In this document: positions 33,356 through 45,930 of the stretch, one piece after another | Layout of the letters: each line of letters starts with the position of its first letter | How positions within the stretch are numbered: the stretch's first letter is position 1 | Source of the DNA: Trichosporon coremiiforme | Lineage: Eukaryota; Basidiomycota; Tremellomycetes; Trichosporonales; Trichosporonaceae | Direction: 5' to 3' | NCBI GenBank assembly: GCA_039545355.1 | Contig: BCJJ01000014.1 | Span: 122,999-186,998 of the forward strand | DNA length: 64,000 nt | Translations under genes and position numbers: made by a program | The notes under the pieces: model-generated | What the model was told of the DNA's origin: nothing | Databases searched by the model: none | Seen by the model: the letters and a program-made list of their open reading frames with translations, nothing else

Positions 33356-36089
33356 ATGGCGCTGTCACTGTCTCCCATTGCATCGTGAGCTGTGTTAAGC
33401 GCCGCCCAGCTGACAGGGAACAGATGGGACACCCTCGAGGATGTGTTTTACCGGAAAGATGAAGTGTACCAAATGAGTTGGAAGGTCCCGGACCTGTCCG
33501 ATTTCGTCGTCGCCGTCGGGAAGAACGGAGGGCCGATAGGTGAGCTTCAAGAGCTCGTTCAAAGCTGATGGCAGCACTGCTAAGAGATGAACGGAAAGTG
33601 CTGCTTGCCGGAAGACATACGCCAGGGAAGCCCAAGATCCAGGTGTACACCTCATCCGGGGAGCCGATCGCAATGCTGAACGTATGCTGTCCGATTCTTG
33701 TCGCGAGCTGACCACAGTGGGACCTGCCGACACCGATCCTGATGCATTTCACATCGACGCATCTCGTCGTCGTCTCCGATGAGGGAACGTATAGGCTGTA
33801 CGACCTGAGCTCTGGCGACTACACGCAGCACACGTTAGGTACGGACGTCGCCGATCTTGGGATCGTCTCCGCCAAGGCGTGGGAGGACGGCATCGTCGCT
33901 CTGACGGGGAACCTGCAGTTCGTCGAGTCGCGGGGCTGGAAGGGAGCGCGTGTCACCAACTTCACCGACTCAGGCCTGACCGAACCGCCGCACACGTGGG
34001 AGATCGTGCCGCCCGACCACAGCCACAGCGGGCACGTTGAGGTCCTCTTCGCGACGGGTGAGACGGTGGTGACACTAGACTCCCTGGAGCGGACGGATCA
34101 GCAGCTATCCCGCGGTCCGTTCTCGCATATCTCGCTTTCGCCGAATGGACGGTTCTACGCTCTAGTCATGGCGACCGGGGCGCTCTGGGTCGTGAGCTCG
34201 GACTTCTCGCGCAACCTCTCCGAAGTCGATGTGACGGGGTATGCGCCTGAGGGTGCGACACTACCCGACCGAGCGGAGTGGTGCGGCGACAACGCCGTCG
34301 TGCTGAACTGGGGTCCGAAGGTCGTCATCGTCGGCCCCGGAGGAGACGCACTCGAGTACACCTACCCGCCAACAGCCGTCATTGTCGGCGAAGTGGATGC
34401 GCTGCGTATCATCTCCTCGGCAACTTGCGAGATCCTCCAGAAGGTGCCAGGTGAGCTACAGGCCTTGTGACTAGCTGACATCAGACGCATCTCTCGCGGT
34501 GTTCCGGCCAGGCAGCGACCACCCTGCGGCCGTGCTGTACGACGCGCTGGACTACTTTGAGCGCAAGTCGCCCAAGGCGGACGAGGCGATTCGTTCCATC
34601 CGGCCAGACCTCGCGCGCGCAGTGGACGTATGCACCGACGCCGCCGGCCGCGAGTGGGACACGACGTACCAGGAGCGTCTCCTTCGTGTAAGCGGTTGCT
34701 CCGTCTTCAAAGCTGACATGCAGGCTGCGCAATTCGGTCGCGCTTTCCTGGACCTGTACAACCCGAACGACTTTGTGACGATGGCGCAGACACTCAAGGT
34801 GCTGAACGCTGTGCGCTTCTACGAAATCGGCATTCCCATAACCTACGACGAGTAAGCTACCGTAACGCGTCTCAAGCTGATGATGCAGGTACATCTTCAT
34901 TGGCCCGCCGGCACTCGTCTCCCGCCTCCTCACACGCAACTTACACCTCCTCGCGCTCCGGATCTCGCAGTATCTCGGCCTCCGCCCCGACCCCGTCCTG
35001 AAGCACTGGGCCGTAGCGCGGATAGCGCGGAGCAAATCCGCACTTTCGCAAGAGAGCGACGCGGGGCTGTGTGCCGCGATCGTCGAGAAATTCGAGAAAG
35101 AGGGGGAACGCGCGTCCTACGCCGACATTGCCAAGAAGGCCTGGGAGGCCGGGCGGGTACGTTTGGCGACGATGCTGCTGGACCACGAGTCGCGCGCGGC
35201 GGAGCAAGTCCCGTTGTTGCTCGAGATGAAGCAGGACAAGATTGCGCTCGAGAAGGCAGTGGATTCAGGCGACACGGACCTGGTGTACCACGTCCTGCTG
35301 CGGCTGCAATCTGCCCTGTCTCCAGGGGACTTCTTCCATCTGCTCGACGACAGCCTTACGCCCGCGCTCACGCCGGCCGTGAAGCTGCTCCAAGTGTACG
35401 CGCGGGAGAACGACCGCCAACTCCTGCGCGACTTCTACTACCAGGACGACCGGCGCGTGGACGCGGGAACACTATACGTCGAGGAAGCATACAGTACCCC
35501 GCTCCCCGACGACAGGGCCGAACTCCTCCGGCTCGCATCAAAATCCTTCGCCGAGGATAAGGACGCGACCTTCGAGTCAAAACAGACCGATGACGCAGCT
35601 AGGCTGTTGCAGATGCAGGCGGGCTACGAGGCGGAGGCGGAACACCGGGTAGCCCTGCGCGGCCTCTCTCTCTCGGACACAATCAGCGCGCTCCTCACGC
35701 ACGGGCTGGGTAAACGCGCCGAAGCACTTCGTTCCGCCTTCAGAGTCCCGGACAAGCGGTGGTGGTGGCTCAAGCTCAAAGCCCTGGCCGCGGCCAAGAA
35801 TTGGACGGCCCTCGAGACATTCGCAAAAAGCAAGAAGAGTCCTATTGGGTACGAGCCCTTCGTTCGTCACTTGCTCGCGGTCGAGCAGCCGGGCCAGGCG
35901 GCGCTCTACGTCCCCCGGTGTGAGGCTAAAAATCGGCCGGATCTGTATGTCGAGTGCGGGCTCTGGGGCAAGGCGGCCGAGGCGGCGAAGGAACGCGGAG
36001 ATAAAGCTAAGCTCGAGGAGATCAAGCAGAGAGCTCCCAGCGGGCTGGCGCAGCGGGAGGTCGAGGAGGTGATTCGGAGGGCCAAGTAG
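33356..36089 (+). CDS. VPS16: HOPS/CORVET core subunit Vps16
   Basis: Seven exons: 33356-33384, 33424-33539, 33575-33681, 33718-34450, 34485-34687, 34724-34851, 34889-36089, phases consistent, 838 residues. The N-terminal beta-propeller region (residues about 10-400) begins WDTLEDVFYRKDEVYQMSW, followed by GGPIALLRD and VYTSSGEPIAMLNWDLP, matching the Vps16_N pattern. The C-terminal helical solenoid (about 480-838) includes LDHESRAAEQVPLLLEMK, IALEKAVDSGDTDLVYHVLL and AGRVRLATML. Vps16 is a class C Vps subunit that binds Vps33 and tethers endosomes and vacuoles before SNARE fusion. It is also required for autophagosome-vacuole fusion. The first exon has only 29 nt (MALSLSPIAS with a split Ser); this start is the least certain part, because any ATG within the spliced leader is short. 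Introns are 33-39 nt. Confidence 0.92.
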
Positions 36090-36385
36090 ATAGAAATAAT
36101 GGCATTCATAGGAACTGTATGCAGATTTTTTTGGCCTCCTCACTATGGTTACGGTGCTACGTTGCTTCATTACGTTGTGCCATCGACTCGTCGTGTCGCC
36201 TCGACCTCATCTGCTGATATCCCGGGCAGGTGTAGGTGTCACTTCTGCCTCTCGTCCTCTGCTCCTCTACGCGCTCTCGCGCTCCGTCCCCTCCGCCTCC
36301 CTCCGCCTCCTCTTCTCTGCATCTCCCATGCCTTCCGTGTCTTCCATGCCATTCCTCGGATCCTCGGCGTCGCCTCAGACCTCAC

Positions 36386-39331
36386 TTAAAACAGACAGAC
36401 AAAGTTGGACGGGAAGTCGTTCCGTCCCGGAATCCTGCGTGCCTCATCGAGCAACTCGCCGCTCCACCACCCATCCTCGGGCGTATCCGTTACGGCGATA
36501 ATGTCTCCGCTCTGGAAATCGAATTCGGCGCTCGACTGCGCCGTGTAATCGTACAGCGCACGGACGTAGAAGAGGACCGGCTTGCCTGTCGTGCTCCACT
36601 CCCCCGTGAAGGCGCCTTGTGGCGCTTGCTGCGGGGCCGGGGAGGGGGAGCGCTGGACCGCCTGGGTGGGTTGGGCGGCGGGGGAATGCGAAGGTGCCGG
36701 CGCAGGCGCGGGGGGCTGGTACCCATTCTGAGCCGGCGCGGGCTGCTGGTACGGCAGCTGCGAGGGCTGGGAGTAGCCGTACGAACCGCTCGATTGGTGG
36801 CCGGGGGTGAACTGCGAGGCGGGCTGCTGGGGCTGCGCGGGCTGGCCCCACTGCTGTGCCGGCTGCTGGCCGTAGGCTTGCTGCTGAGGCTGAGCGGGCT
36901 GCTGGTACCCGCTTCCGTGGTAGCCAGACGAGCTGATCGAGTGCTGCTGCTGGTGCCCGTACTGCTGCTGGGGCTGCTGGGGCTGCTGAGGTTGCTGGGG
37001 CTGCTGCTGCTGGTAACTCGGCTGCTGCTGCTGCGACGGCTGCCCCGGGGGCGACTGGTAACCACCATAAGTGCCGGGCTGGTCGCGGCGCTGCTGCTCC
37101 TGCAGCCGCTGCTGCTCGAGGTGCTGCTGGCGGTACGCCTCAGCCATGCTGTCATGCGCGACGCCTCCGCGCTCATCGAGCGAGATGCCAATGTTCTGAG
37201 GTCCGAGACCACCACTGTTGCTCCTGGGCGGGGCGGGGGAGGTGCTCCTGAATGTGCTCTGGGGCTGGGGGGAGGGCGATCGCGCGGCAGCGTTGCCCGT
37301 GCCAATGCCGACAAAGCCCTCGCGCGCCTCGGCCGCCGGCTCGGGCTTCTCGTTGATCGATCCCTGGCGGGAGCGGTTCGAGTAGATGCTCGCGGGGCGG
37401 GAGCGGGCGCGCTCGCCGGGGAACGCCTGGTGGTACTGCTGCATTACGTCGTCAGCGATGTGGCTTGCCGGCTGGGACGGGGCTTGCATCATGGCTGGGG
37501 ACGGGGCGCGGTTACTGCCCGCTGGCGAGGTGGGGCGGCTGGCGGGGTGCGCGCCGACGACGTCGTCGGCATAGTTGGAGTAGTTGACCGAGTTGCGCCC
37601 GCGGCGCTCAAACTCGGCCATGGACTTGGCGAGCGCTGCCGCCGTGTGGCCCTGTGCCGGCGGGATCAGGCTGCTGTCCACGACACTGCCGCCGCGGGCG
37701 TGCGACCGCTGGCTCAATGTCGACCCGACAGCAGAGGTGGCAGGCGACGCGGCCCGCGCAATCCCGCCCCCAACAACACTACTAACCTGGGATCCTCCGT
37801 AGAGCGAGTCGGTCCGGCGCGTAGACGCCCCGCGTCGGATACTGTTCGGACCGGGCGGGTTGTTCCGCAGGTCGGCCAGAGCCTTCGCCATCGGGTCGTC
37901 ATCGTCCGCGACATCACGCGAGCTCGGGCTCGGCGGGGCAGGCGCAGCAGGCGCAGTGGTGGTGGTCTTGGGCGGCGCAGCGGGCGGCACCTCGTACTGG
38001 CTCGGGAGTCCCGCAGTGGAAACGCCAGCAGCCTTGGGGTCGAACGGCATGCCTGGAGTGACGCCAGAGTCGGGGCGCGGCTGCGGTCCATTGTCCGTAA
38101 GGGTGAGGCGCTCAATGCCGTCCGACGCGTCCTCGGCACTGGGACCGTTGTTGTTCATGACCGCGGCCGTGACGACTGGCGTAGCGACAGACGGCGCGAC
38201 GTCCTCTGGCTCCGACTCGGGATCGGGTCCACGAGAGCCAGCAGCAGAGACAGGCGGCCGGTTCGACAGGCGCTTGAACTTGGCCTGGTGGTACGTCGGG
38301 TCCGGGTGGTACTCGCCGCGCGAGTAGTCGATGAAGCGCGGCGGGTCTGGGATCTGGTCGCCCGTACCCCATCCGCGCACAAAGTTGACCATGTCCGTGA
38401 GGGGGTCGAAGCCCTCGAGGTTCTCGCGCATGCGCTCGCACGACTGGATGTCAGTTCAATCTCGGGATCAGTCAACTCACGCTGTCGTCCTCGACGCACA
38501 CCTGCGACACGGCGTTGGCGTACGCCCACACAATGTCCTTGGTGTGGTGCATGCGCTCCTCCTCGAGGTCCTGGACCGTGTCGCAGAAGTTGCGCCAGTC
38601 GTTCTCCCACTTGGCATTGGTCTGCTCAAGGACGCTGACAAAGTTGCGGAAGTCGTTCTCGTTACTGCTGATCGTCTGCTTGACGCGGTCAATCTTGCTC
38701 TCGAGCTTGTCGAGCTCCCGGCCCTGCACGAGCTGCTTGTTGGCCGTAAACGAGTTGAGCTTGACACAATCGCCCTCGTAACGGTCGCGCGCCTGGTTGT
38801 CAGCTAGCACCCAGCGCGTCAGCTCACCTTGGCAACGTGCCCCTCTTGTAAGCCCTTGTTCCGCCACGACTTCTCGATGCTGGCCTGGGGCCCGCGCTTG
38901 AGGTCGGCAAACTTGTTGGCGAGGTCGAGGGTGGGCGTCTCGACGTTCTGGTGCAGTTCCTGGCACAGCTGCATGTGGTACGACGCCTGCGCCGATGTCT
39001 CCTCCTGCACCGTCTTGAGGGCTCTTGAGAGCTCGCCGACCTCGTCCTTGCCAATCGTCATCTTGGACAGCTTGGACAGACGCTTCGCGTACTCCTCCTC
39101 GATGGCGGCGCGCTCCTTCCAGAACTGCCGCAGCTCGTCAACAGTGCGCGCGGCGCCGCGCAGGCGCGCCATGATCACCTCGTACCCGCGGTCGCCCTGG
39201 CCCCAGAACGCATTGCAGAAGTCGAGACTGGGGTCGACGGGGTCCTCGGGCACCGGGCCGCTGCCGCCGTGGTGCAGGCGGGCTAACGAGGTCGACGACT
39301 GGGACCGCTCGGGGCGGCCTGGCTCTGCCAT
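36386..39331 (-). CDS. HOF1: F-BAR/SH3 cytokinesis protein (Hof1/Cdc15/Imp2 type)
   Basis: Three exons: 39331-38828, 38792-38481, 38443-36386, phase 0 at both joins, 957 residues. The F-BAR domain is residues about 28-290: FCNAFWGQGDRGYEVIMARLRG, then a coiled coil with EEEYAKRLSKLSK and LEEERMHHTKDIVWAYANAVSQV. A long disordered region follows, with Ser/Arg/Pro stretches and a Gln-rich tract at about 420-530 (encoded near 36930-37150). The C-terminal SH3 domain (about 892-957) carries ALYDYTAQSSAEFDF, DGWWSGEL and PSNFV. In yeasts these proteins bind membrane at the division site and link the actomyosin ring to septum formation. The start is the first ATG of the conserved frame. An 800-codon open frame on the opposite strand is a compositional shadow. 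Alternative names depend on orthology, which I cannot resolve between Hof1 and Cdc15/Imp2. Confidence 0.9.
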
Positions 39332-41682
39332 TGTGTCGACGGTCGGGACGGGGTGTCTTTGCTCAGAGGATGTTTTGTTGGAAGGCAACTAGTGGGAAAT
39401 GGCCGCGAGAGCCTGTTGTGATTCTTGTTCCAGACTGCGGGTTCGCTGCGGCTGGGGTAGGCGTGCGTGCGGTGCTGTCGAGGTTGGGGGGCGAGGGGTC
39501 CGTGGTCGCTGCGAGAGAGATGGGGTGTGGGAGCGGGAGCGGGAGCAGGAGCAGGGGGTCGTGTGGGTGTGAACAACGGGTGGTGCGACGGGTGGATGGA
39601 GAGGATAGGGGTTGAATGAGTAGGGGATGTGGTGGGGAAGTGGGATGTGGATGTGGAAGATGTCAGCAGTGATGGATGGATGATTGCTCCGATGCAGCGT
39701 GCGTACGATGGACCGAGTGACTTGACCCCTGGTGTTGTGCTTTGTGCCGTCACTCAGCGTTGTGCGACGCTCATGGCTCAAGCACTGGCTGTGGCTGCTC
39801 ATGGCAGGACCATGACGGTGCCTGGGCAAGGGAATGACCAGGGCAGGGGTCACAGCTTGAACTCGTGGCCGCTGGGCCCTCGCCCCTCCAGCTGCGCCCT
39901 GCCTGCGCCCTTGGTCTGGCCTTTCCCCTCTCCAGGCTCTTCCCCTTTCACCCGCGCCCAGACTCCGACATGACCTTGACATGACTCCTGCATCCACCAT
40001 CCACAAATCCACAAACACGCGTCCACCCCTGCTTATCACCGCCACGTCATTCTGTACGCACTACGCGCCGCTGATGTCATGTAAGTGCCCATGTCGGCCT
40101 CTCAGCTCTAGTACACCGAGAAATGCATCGCCATCTATTCTAAGGACTTGATCGACACTGGAAGACACAAACACAGCCTCGCAGAGTACCTGGCCGTTGG
40201 AGCGAACCGAATCTGACAGTCTCGCGGCCTTGGCGCATACGAAGCGTTCATGGTTCATGTCGGTGGCCAAAGTATGCCCGCGCAGCAAGCGAGCAATGGA
40301 CCGAGAAGAGGCGATGGGGCGCTCCTTGAGGGGAGTCGGCATGATTCCTGCTGCGGGCTGGGCGGGCGGTGCCCCCGCAGCAGCTTCAGAGAGGAGATTC
40401 CTGAGCAGCGCTCGAGATAGTGGACGTCGAGGTCTTCCCCAGTGTCTGGATACTCTGGAAGAAGAGGCACGCTTCCATCAATCTTTGACCCATTCCAGCG
40501 GAACCACGCGGCAAGTTTACGTCAAACCATGTACCGCAGTTCTGCTCAAAGTGGTAGTTCATCTCCCGACCTTCGGTGGCGCAGATCGCTGGTCCCACTA
40601 CAGTCCAGTGGGATACCAGTCGGTGCAAAATTCGAAAGAAAGCATTCACGAACATCTCCGTCGGAAACCCATTCCAGCCTCGATTGAATCAGCATGGCAC
40701 ACAATCGAGGGTTGTGCCGAGTCTCGCTTGTCCCATCGTACCATGCCGTTGTCTTTCGGCACTCCTCGCACACGTTCAGTCACAGAAAAGCGGAATTGAA
40801 CAGCCCAAACCTAGAACGCTGAACCTTGTTGTTTTGGTGCGGAGGTGTTGACACAACGCGTCCTCTATTCACGAGTAACATGAAACGACGCCTGAATGCC
40901 AGGCACGGGCTGCTCGGCGGAACGAGTGAACGAAGGGACGGACGAATGAACGGATACCGAGCCGTGGCCGTGGAGAGCGGTTGACCTACCGAGTGCGCAC
41001 ATGCGAGATAGACGGGCACGATCGGCTGACCGCGAGAAAAAACCAGGTCTGGACCCCGACGTGCATGCGCGTACGCGTATCGTGCTATCGGACTGTCGCC
41101 ATCGGTGTTGCGCATTACCAGAGTCACTTGCCAGCATGGAGAGTTCGAGGCACGGACAGAAGAGGACGTTTCCTTTCACTGATTGTGCTGGCATTGGCAA
41201 GCACACAAGGCAGCAAGCTCCACTCATTTATACTTAGCCTTTGAGGATGGTTCCCCAATATTCAAGCAGATTATCTTCCACTCTAATTGAGTGCACAGCT
41301 AGCACAGCTCGATCGAACCCAGCTCAGTATCGAACGGTGTCGAGGAACGATGAAGCGATTCGATGAAGCGATACGATCCTCGATGGCAGCTAGAGGTAGA
41401 TCAACGGCTCACATACAGGAAACATGCAAACCTTCCACTCCGTGCACTCACTTCTTGCACTTGCTCACTCGCCATCGAACCAAGGCTCATATTATCGCCT
41501 CTCTCGCGCTCCGTTCCAGCTCAGTCACTTCTCCCTTACTCTCGCGATACGTCTCAAAACTCACAAACCCCGGCTCTACGCCCTCCTCTGCTTCCACCTG
41601 CACCCTGCTGTCCGGTGGTGTCCAGAGCATGCACGTACGTCTGTGCGCTTGTGGCTCTGAGTCGTCCAGGCAGCTCCATCAT
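39332..41682. other. 2.35-kb gene-poor stretch
   Basis: HOF1 upstream region followed by sequence with short frames on both strands. The most gene-like are minus frames at 40061-40342 and 40386-40655, but neither has a family pattern or a supported start, so they are not called. The region near 41420-41630 is CT-rich on the + strand, like a leader, without a following recognisable gene. Confidence 0.4.
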
Positions 41683-42178
41683 CTACCGCAAAACGCCGAT
41701 GTACGGGCTGACGGTCAGGAGGCGGGACACGTACTCTGACGCCGGGGCGCAGACGTCCACGATACGCGCGTTGCTCAGAGCCGGGCTGAGGCATTGTGCG
41801 GTTCCATGCCCGACTCAGAGGGGGGATCGAGGACCAGGCAAACAGGAGCGGGGGGCCTGCCAACCGGGCTCGTCACCTCCACAAGAGCTGGGTCGTGCAT
41901 GCGCACGGCGCGGAGATACCGCCACAGCTCCTCGTGCTTGTCGTTGCACGTCCAGACGGATCCTTGACCTGGGTATCCATCTTGATACAGATGGTCCACC
42001 CACTCGCGCCACGCCTCTGCCTCGACGTGCCGGGGCCGTACGCTGAGGTGCCAGAACACCCCCGAGTCGACGTCCCAGCACCACCTCTTGGACAAGCTTC
42101 TCATTCTGAGAACGGCGGCGCGGTCCTCTCCGCTCGCCCAGCTCCAGAGTGGCAAGAATGCGAGGTACGCTCTCTTCT
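41683..42178 (-). pseudogene. frameshifted coding remnant, unknown family
   Basis: Two adjacent minus-strand frames look like coding sequence but do not join. Reading down from about 42178, the first gives KPTPSQKRAYLAFLPLWSW, then RMRSLSKRWCWDVD, WREWVDHLYQDG and KHEELWRYLRAVRMHDPALVEV, and stops at 41775. The second frame, from about 41798, gives ALSNARIVDVCAPASEY and LLTVSPYIGVLR, and stops at 41683. The second piece resembles the strand-loop units of the F-box-like protein at the left edge (LRYARVVDYLSP). No GT-AG pair that I can see repairs the shift, and a TGA lies just upstream of the first piece. A decayed member of that family is my best guess. A real gene with unusual introns is the alternative. 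Confidence 0.35.
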
Positions 42179-42917
42179 GGCTCGGGGTAGGCTTCGGCCG
42201 CCCTCAAGTCGCCGACGCACGGGTCGCCACGGAAGGGCGGACGTTTACGTGTCGAGCTGCTCGCCGACTTGGCTCCGGTACCCCGGCTCAGCGTCGTGCA
42301 TACCACTCCGCGTGAGGCGAGGGCAGAGCGGACGTGGGCAGCCACGTCTGAGCGGGACGCATGGCCGAACGCTCGGGTGGGCGCGGCTCCTCTCGCAAGA
42401 AGGCTCGGGGGCCGTGACTGTCATGCCTATCGTGGAGACGGCGACCCCGAATTTGACCTGTATTTGTCAATGCCTGAAGATGTCAGAACCGTTGCTGCGT
42501 GCCCTGAACGTTGCAAAGGCAAGGTGCATTGTACTTGCGGCAGTCGCTGCCCCCTGGTTGTGTTCCTGCTGGAGCCCGACGCCGCCGGGAACCGCAATCA
42601 GGGGTGAGTTCGGTTTCGGAGCGTTCGCTGCGCAGAAGCTCATTGCCTTCAGGACGTGTGGGTCAGTTTAGGGGTGGTGGGGTATACATGCTTGTTGTCT
42701 ACTTGATACACTTCGGATGCTTGATGATGATGATAATTATGACTTGCGCTGCGCTGCGTCATGCTGCGTGCGGTTTTGGCGTTACTTGGTTTGCGGTGGA
42801 GGTGGGTGTGACCGCGAGAAGTGACCGCTTATGGCCATACGAATGCGAGGGTGTGAGGGCGTGTGCCATGGGGCACTGCCGGTTGCCGGTGGTAGAGAGG
42901 GGGTGGTGGGTAGCAGC
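42179..42917. other. intergenic region
   Basis: No supportable gene. Contains an AT-rich patch (gatgatgatgataattatgac near 42723) between GC-rich flanks. Confidence 0.4.
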
Positions 42918-43178
42918 TCACGGGCTGGCAGGCTCAGCGACGAGCTCGAGGTTGCCGATCAGCGCGTGAATGCTGTCGGTGACGGGGTCGAGGTCCTCCT
43001 CCGCGATACCGTCGATGTGGAGTGTGCTCGTGACAATGTCAAAGGTGACGTCGTGGGCGTGCAGGTGGGCGAGCGAGTCCCAGACGAGCGCGACGTCCTC
43101 GACGCTGGCGCGGAAGGAGAGGGGGCCCCCCGAGGAGGCGGTGGAAGGAGCAGGCGAGGAGGCAGTGGAGGAGCTCAT
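42918..43178 (-). CDS. small single-exon protein, member A of a local beta-alpha-beta-beta-alpha family
   Basis: The 86-residue frame has ATG at 43178. About 20 Ser/Ala/Pro residues are followed by PLSFRASV (strand), EDVALVWDSLAHLHA (helix), VTFDIVTST (strand), LHIDGI (strand) and EEDLDPVTDSIHALIGN (helix). The same order of elements appears in three other tiny genes in this window. The leader just upstream of the ATG is CT-rich on the coding strand, as in expressed genes here. There is no signal peptide, Cys pattern or catalytic motif. I do not recognise the family and give no function. The gene stands alone between long non-coding stretches and has no intron, unlike nearly all other genes in the window. 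Third-position GC is high, which supports coding. Confidence 0.6.
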   Translation of the reverse strand: MSSSTASSPAPSTASSGGPLSFRASVEDVALVWDSLAHLHAHDVTFDIVTSTLHIDGIAEEDLDPVTDSIHALIGNLELVAEPASP

Positions 43179-45930
43179 CGTGGATCGAGTTGGAGGGGTA
43201 GTTTGCTGAGAGAGTAGGAGAGCTCTGGGTATGAGAGATGAGGTTCGTTGGGAGGGTATGGGTGAAAAGAATGGAGCAGCGAGGAGGTCAGCAATGTTAA
43301 TATACGTTAGCCGGGGTGGAGACATGGTGTTGCACGAGAGCGAAGGGCAGGCGAAGAAGGGAGAGGAGGGCAGGACAGGAGAAGGGGGCAGGACAAGCGA
43401 GGGCGACGCCTCAGGTGGTGTGCAGTGTGCTAGTCTGCATGCATGGGTTGTCCGGGATGTGTTTCCAGGGCGTGGAGGCGTGAGAGATGGGCGGTACGGC
43501 GGTGATGGGCACAAAGAAGGGGAGTGGACGAGTGGACGCTTTTGAGGTTTGAGGGTTTGAGGGGCGGAGCGCGCGAGAGCGCGAGCGCGAATTGGTCGCG
43601 GGTTGTGCTAGTCGGTGTGCATCATGCAAAGAGTAAGGTCCTAGGTCCTGCGGCGTGGTGCGTGGTGCGTGGCATGCGTGGCCTGGCGTGGTGCGTTTGC
43701 GCAGGCGGCGCTGTGTTAATGCGTTGCTAAGGGCTAGAAGGGCTGGAGGGCTAAGGTAAGGGCGTTTGTGGGTTACAATGGTGCGCATGGAGCGGTGCGC
43801 ATGCAAGCGAGTGAGTGTGGAATTGTGCAGCGTGTGGGCGTGTCAGTCAATGCGGGGCGGCGCGGCAGGCGAAGGCGACAAGCGGGGGTCGCGGGAGCGC
43901 TTGCGCATTGGGCTGAACGGTAGAACACGCAGATTCAAGGTGTCGATGGGATGCGCAAAGGGACAGGTCGGACAGAGAGTCCAGGTCTAGCCGCGGGGCA
44001 AGTGCGTGGACAGTTGGCGTGCTGATGTGACGGAGGGAACGAGGGAAACAGACATAAAAGGGGGGAGGGTCGAGAAGGGTGCGGAGAACAAAGCGTGCAA
44101 TTGCGTCCAGCGCGGCCAGGCGGTGTGTGCTGTGCCCGCTGTGCCGTCAGTCTGCGACACGGCCAGATGCTTTGTGCTTTTCACAAACTGGCGATTGTCG
44201 ACAGTGACACCGAAGGGCACACCAATGTGAGACGTTGCACGACCGCTCCCCTATACTTCCCCTATGCCCCTTGGCGCCGCAGGTGTAGGAACTGGCCAAT
44301 GCGTGGCGAGCTGGGTGAGGGCATCCTTAGTCGGCGTCGTACTGGGTCCGTCTACGCTTGCCGGCCTGCGAGGCCTGCGCCAGGAGACCGCCGCCCCTGC
44401 GCCGCGTGCCTCATACCCTCGTACCCTCACCGAATCGCGCACGGCTTCCATGCACCCCCTGCACCATGCCACTAAAACCGCGGCTCGCTAGTCGAAGTCA
44501 ATAATTGTTACTCAAAAGGCAAGGCGCAGAGCGCAGACCGTCTTCTTCCTGATGCGCTGTGCCCGACTGTTTCCTTACGCCTCTCAACGTCCCTTGCCTC
44601 TTTCGTAGCGCGGTAGAGGTATGGCGACCAACCTCCATGCCTCCATGGGCCAAGGGCTGGCTGGCTGTCCGGCCAACTTCAATGGATCCTGCTTTCGTCG
44701 GCTCTCGCGTGGACTGCATTGTGCAATTGGCTAGCACCAACGCACCCCATGCGAGATACACCGAAGACGCCAGAGAGATATAACTCGGCGAACGTGCGAC
44801 GTGCACTGCTGCAAAGTCAGTTATTGCGATTATTACAGAAGACACCCATCGTGGAGCACAAGCTCCGCAGAGCTCTCTTCAGAGCTCTCTGGAGTCGCGT
44901 GGTAGAGCGATCTGCAATCGACCTCTCGTTGCCGATCTTCAATTGACCCGTGAGCCGGTCCAGGTCCGGGTTGGACACCGGCAAGTCCGGCACACCACCA
45001 CTCGACCATGCCTCCACTCATCTCTCCACCTCCTATCTCGACGTCTCCACACATCTATCGGTCTCGTCCGAGCCTCCATATCGGAGGGGTCGGTCTCTTG
45101 CCCGACTGTTCTGACTGCCCCGCATCCCAGCTTGCCGCCCACCTAGAATTGAGCAGGTTCTCCTATTCTCTTGGGATATCCAGATGGTTGTCCGGGTTGA
45201 TCGGCGTGTTGATCGGAAGTTGGTCCCGTTCTCATTGGCCCTGGGGTATTGTCGTCGGCAGAGTATCGGCAGAGGGCGGCTTCCCCGCACTCATTCTCGC
45301 TGATGACCGTAAAAGTGGATGCGGGGTAGGACCCGGGCCCCACACGTTGCTCCCGGAGCAGGCCGGTCGGAGCCTGCATCTGCATGTTGTTGGTGTGCAC
45401 GTGAATAAGGTGGGCCGAGTATACCGAGTCCAGCAAGTGGAGCGGGGACAGGTGGGTGGGGCGTGCCTTCCTTATCGCGACCGTCTGAGCACAGGGTTAG
45501 TCGCCGCGTTTCGAATTCTGAATTCGGGCCATTTTCGAATCGGCCACTTGGGTGCGCTTGGCTTGTGACGCAAACGGTGCGAAGGGCGGTGGCTCGCGTC
45601 CGATCTGAACCACCAACGGTTTACGCACATGCGTTCTGCGTTAGATCAGCAAGCAAAGCGCTGAGAATGCGGGAAGCCACTGCGCACTTCTTGCATACCG
45701 TTGCCACCGCGACGGGCATTGTCCAGCACGTCAACAAGGCGACGAACGTGCAATGTTGTGAGGAACATATACAACAATAACATGGGTTCTATGGACAATA
45801 TACAACGATAACTATTAGGAGGGGTGATTACATTATTGTGTCTTTCGTGGCGCCGGGACAGCCACAGTGATGAACGAATCTTCGAGTGTCGTTGCGAGTT
45901 GAGCTGACGCAGCGGCAAGGAGGGGCACGC
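43179..45930. other. 2.75-kb gene-poor stretch
   Basis: Upstream of small gene A and downstream of small gene B. A TATA-like cataaaag occurs near 44053 (+) with no recognisable gene after it. A 186-codon + strand frame (45008-45568) lacks family signal and is not called. The segment 45770-45840 is AT-rich. Confidence 0.4.

Noticed and set aside
36236..38638. 800-codon open frame on the + strand
   Set aside because: It lies antisense to HOF1 and results from GC-rich third positions and Gln/Pro repeats on the other strand. It has no domain pattern, and the minus strand encodes a clear F-BAR and SH3 protein.
40061..40342. 94-codon minus frame with strand-like segments (QVLCEAVFVSSS, VLRIDGDAFLGVLEL)
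   Set aside because: Superficially like the small family, but the order of strands and helices does not match and the start is unclear.
45008..45568. 186-codon + strand frame with an ATG
   Set aside because: No recognisable motif, mixed codon bias and no leader features; could be chance in GC-rich DNA.
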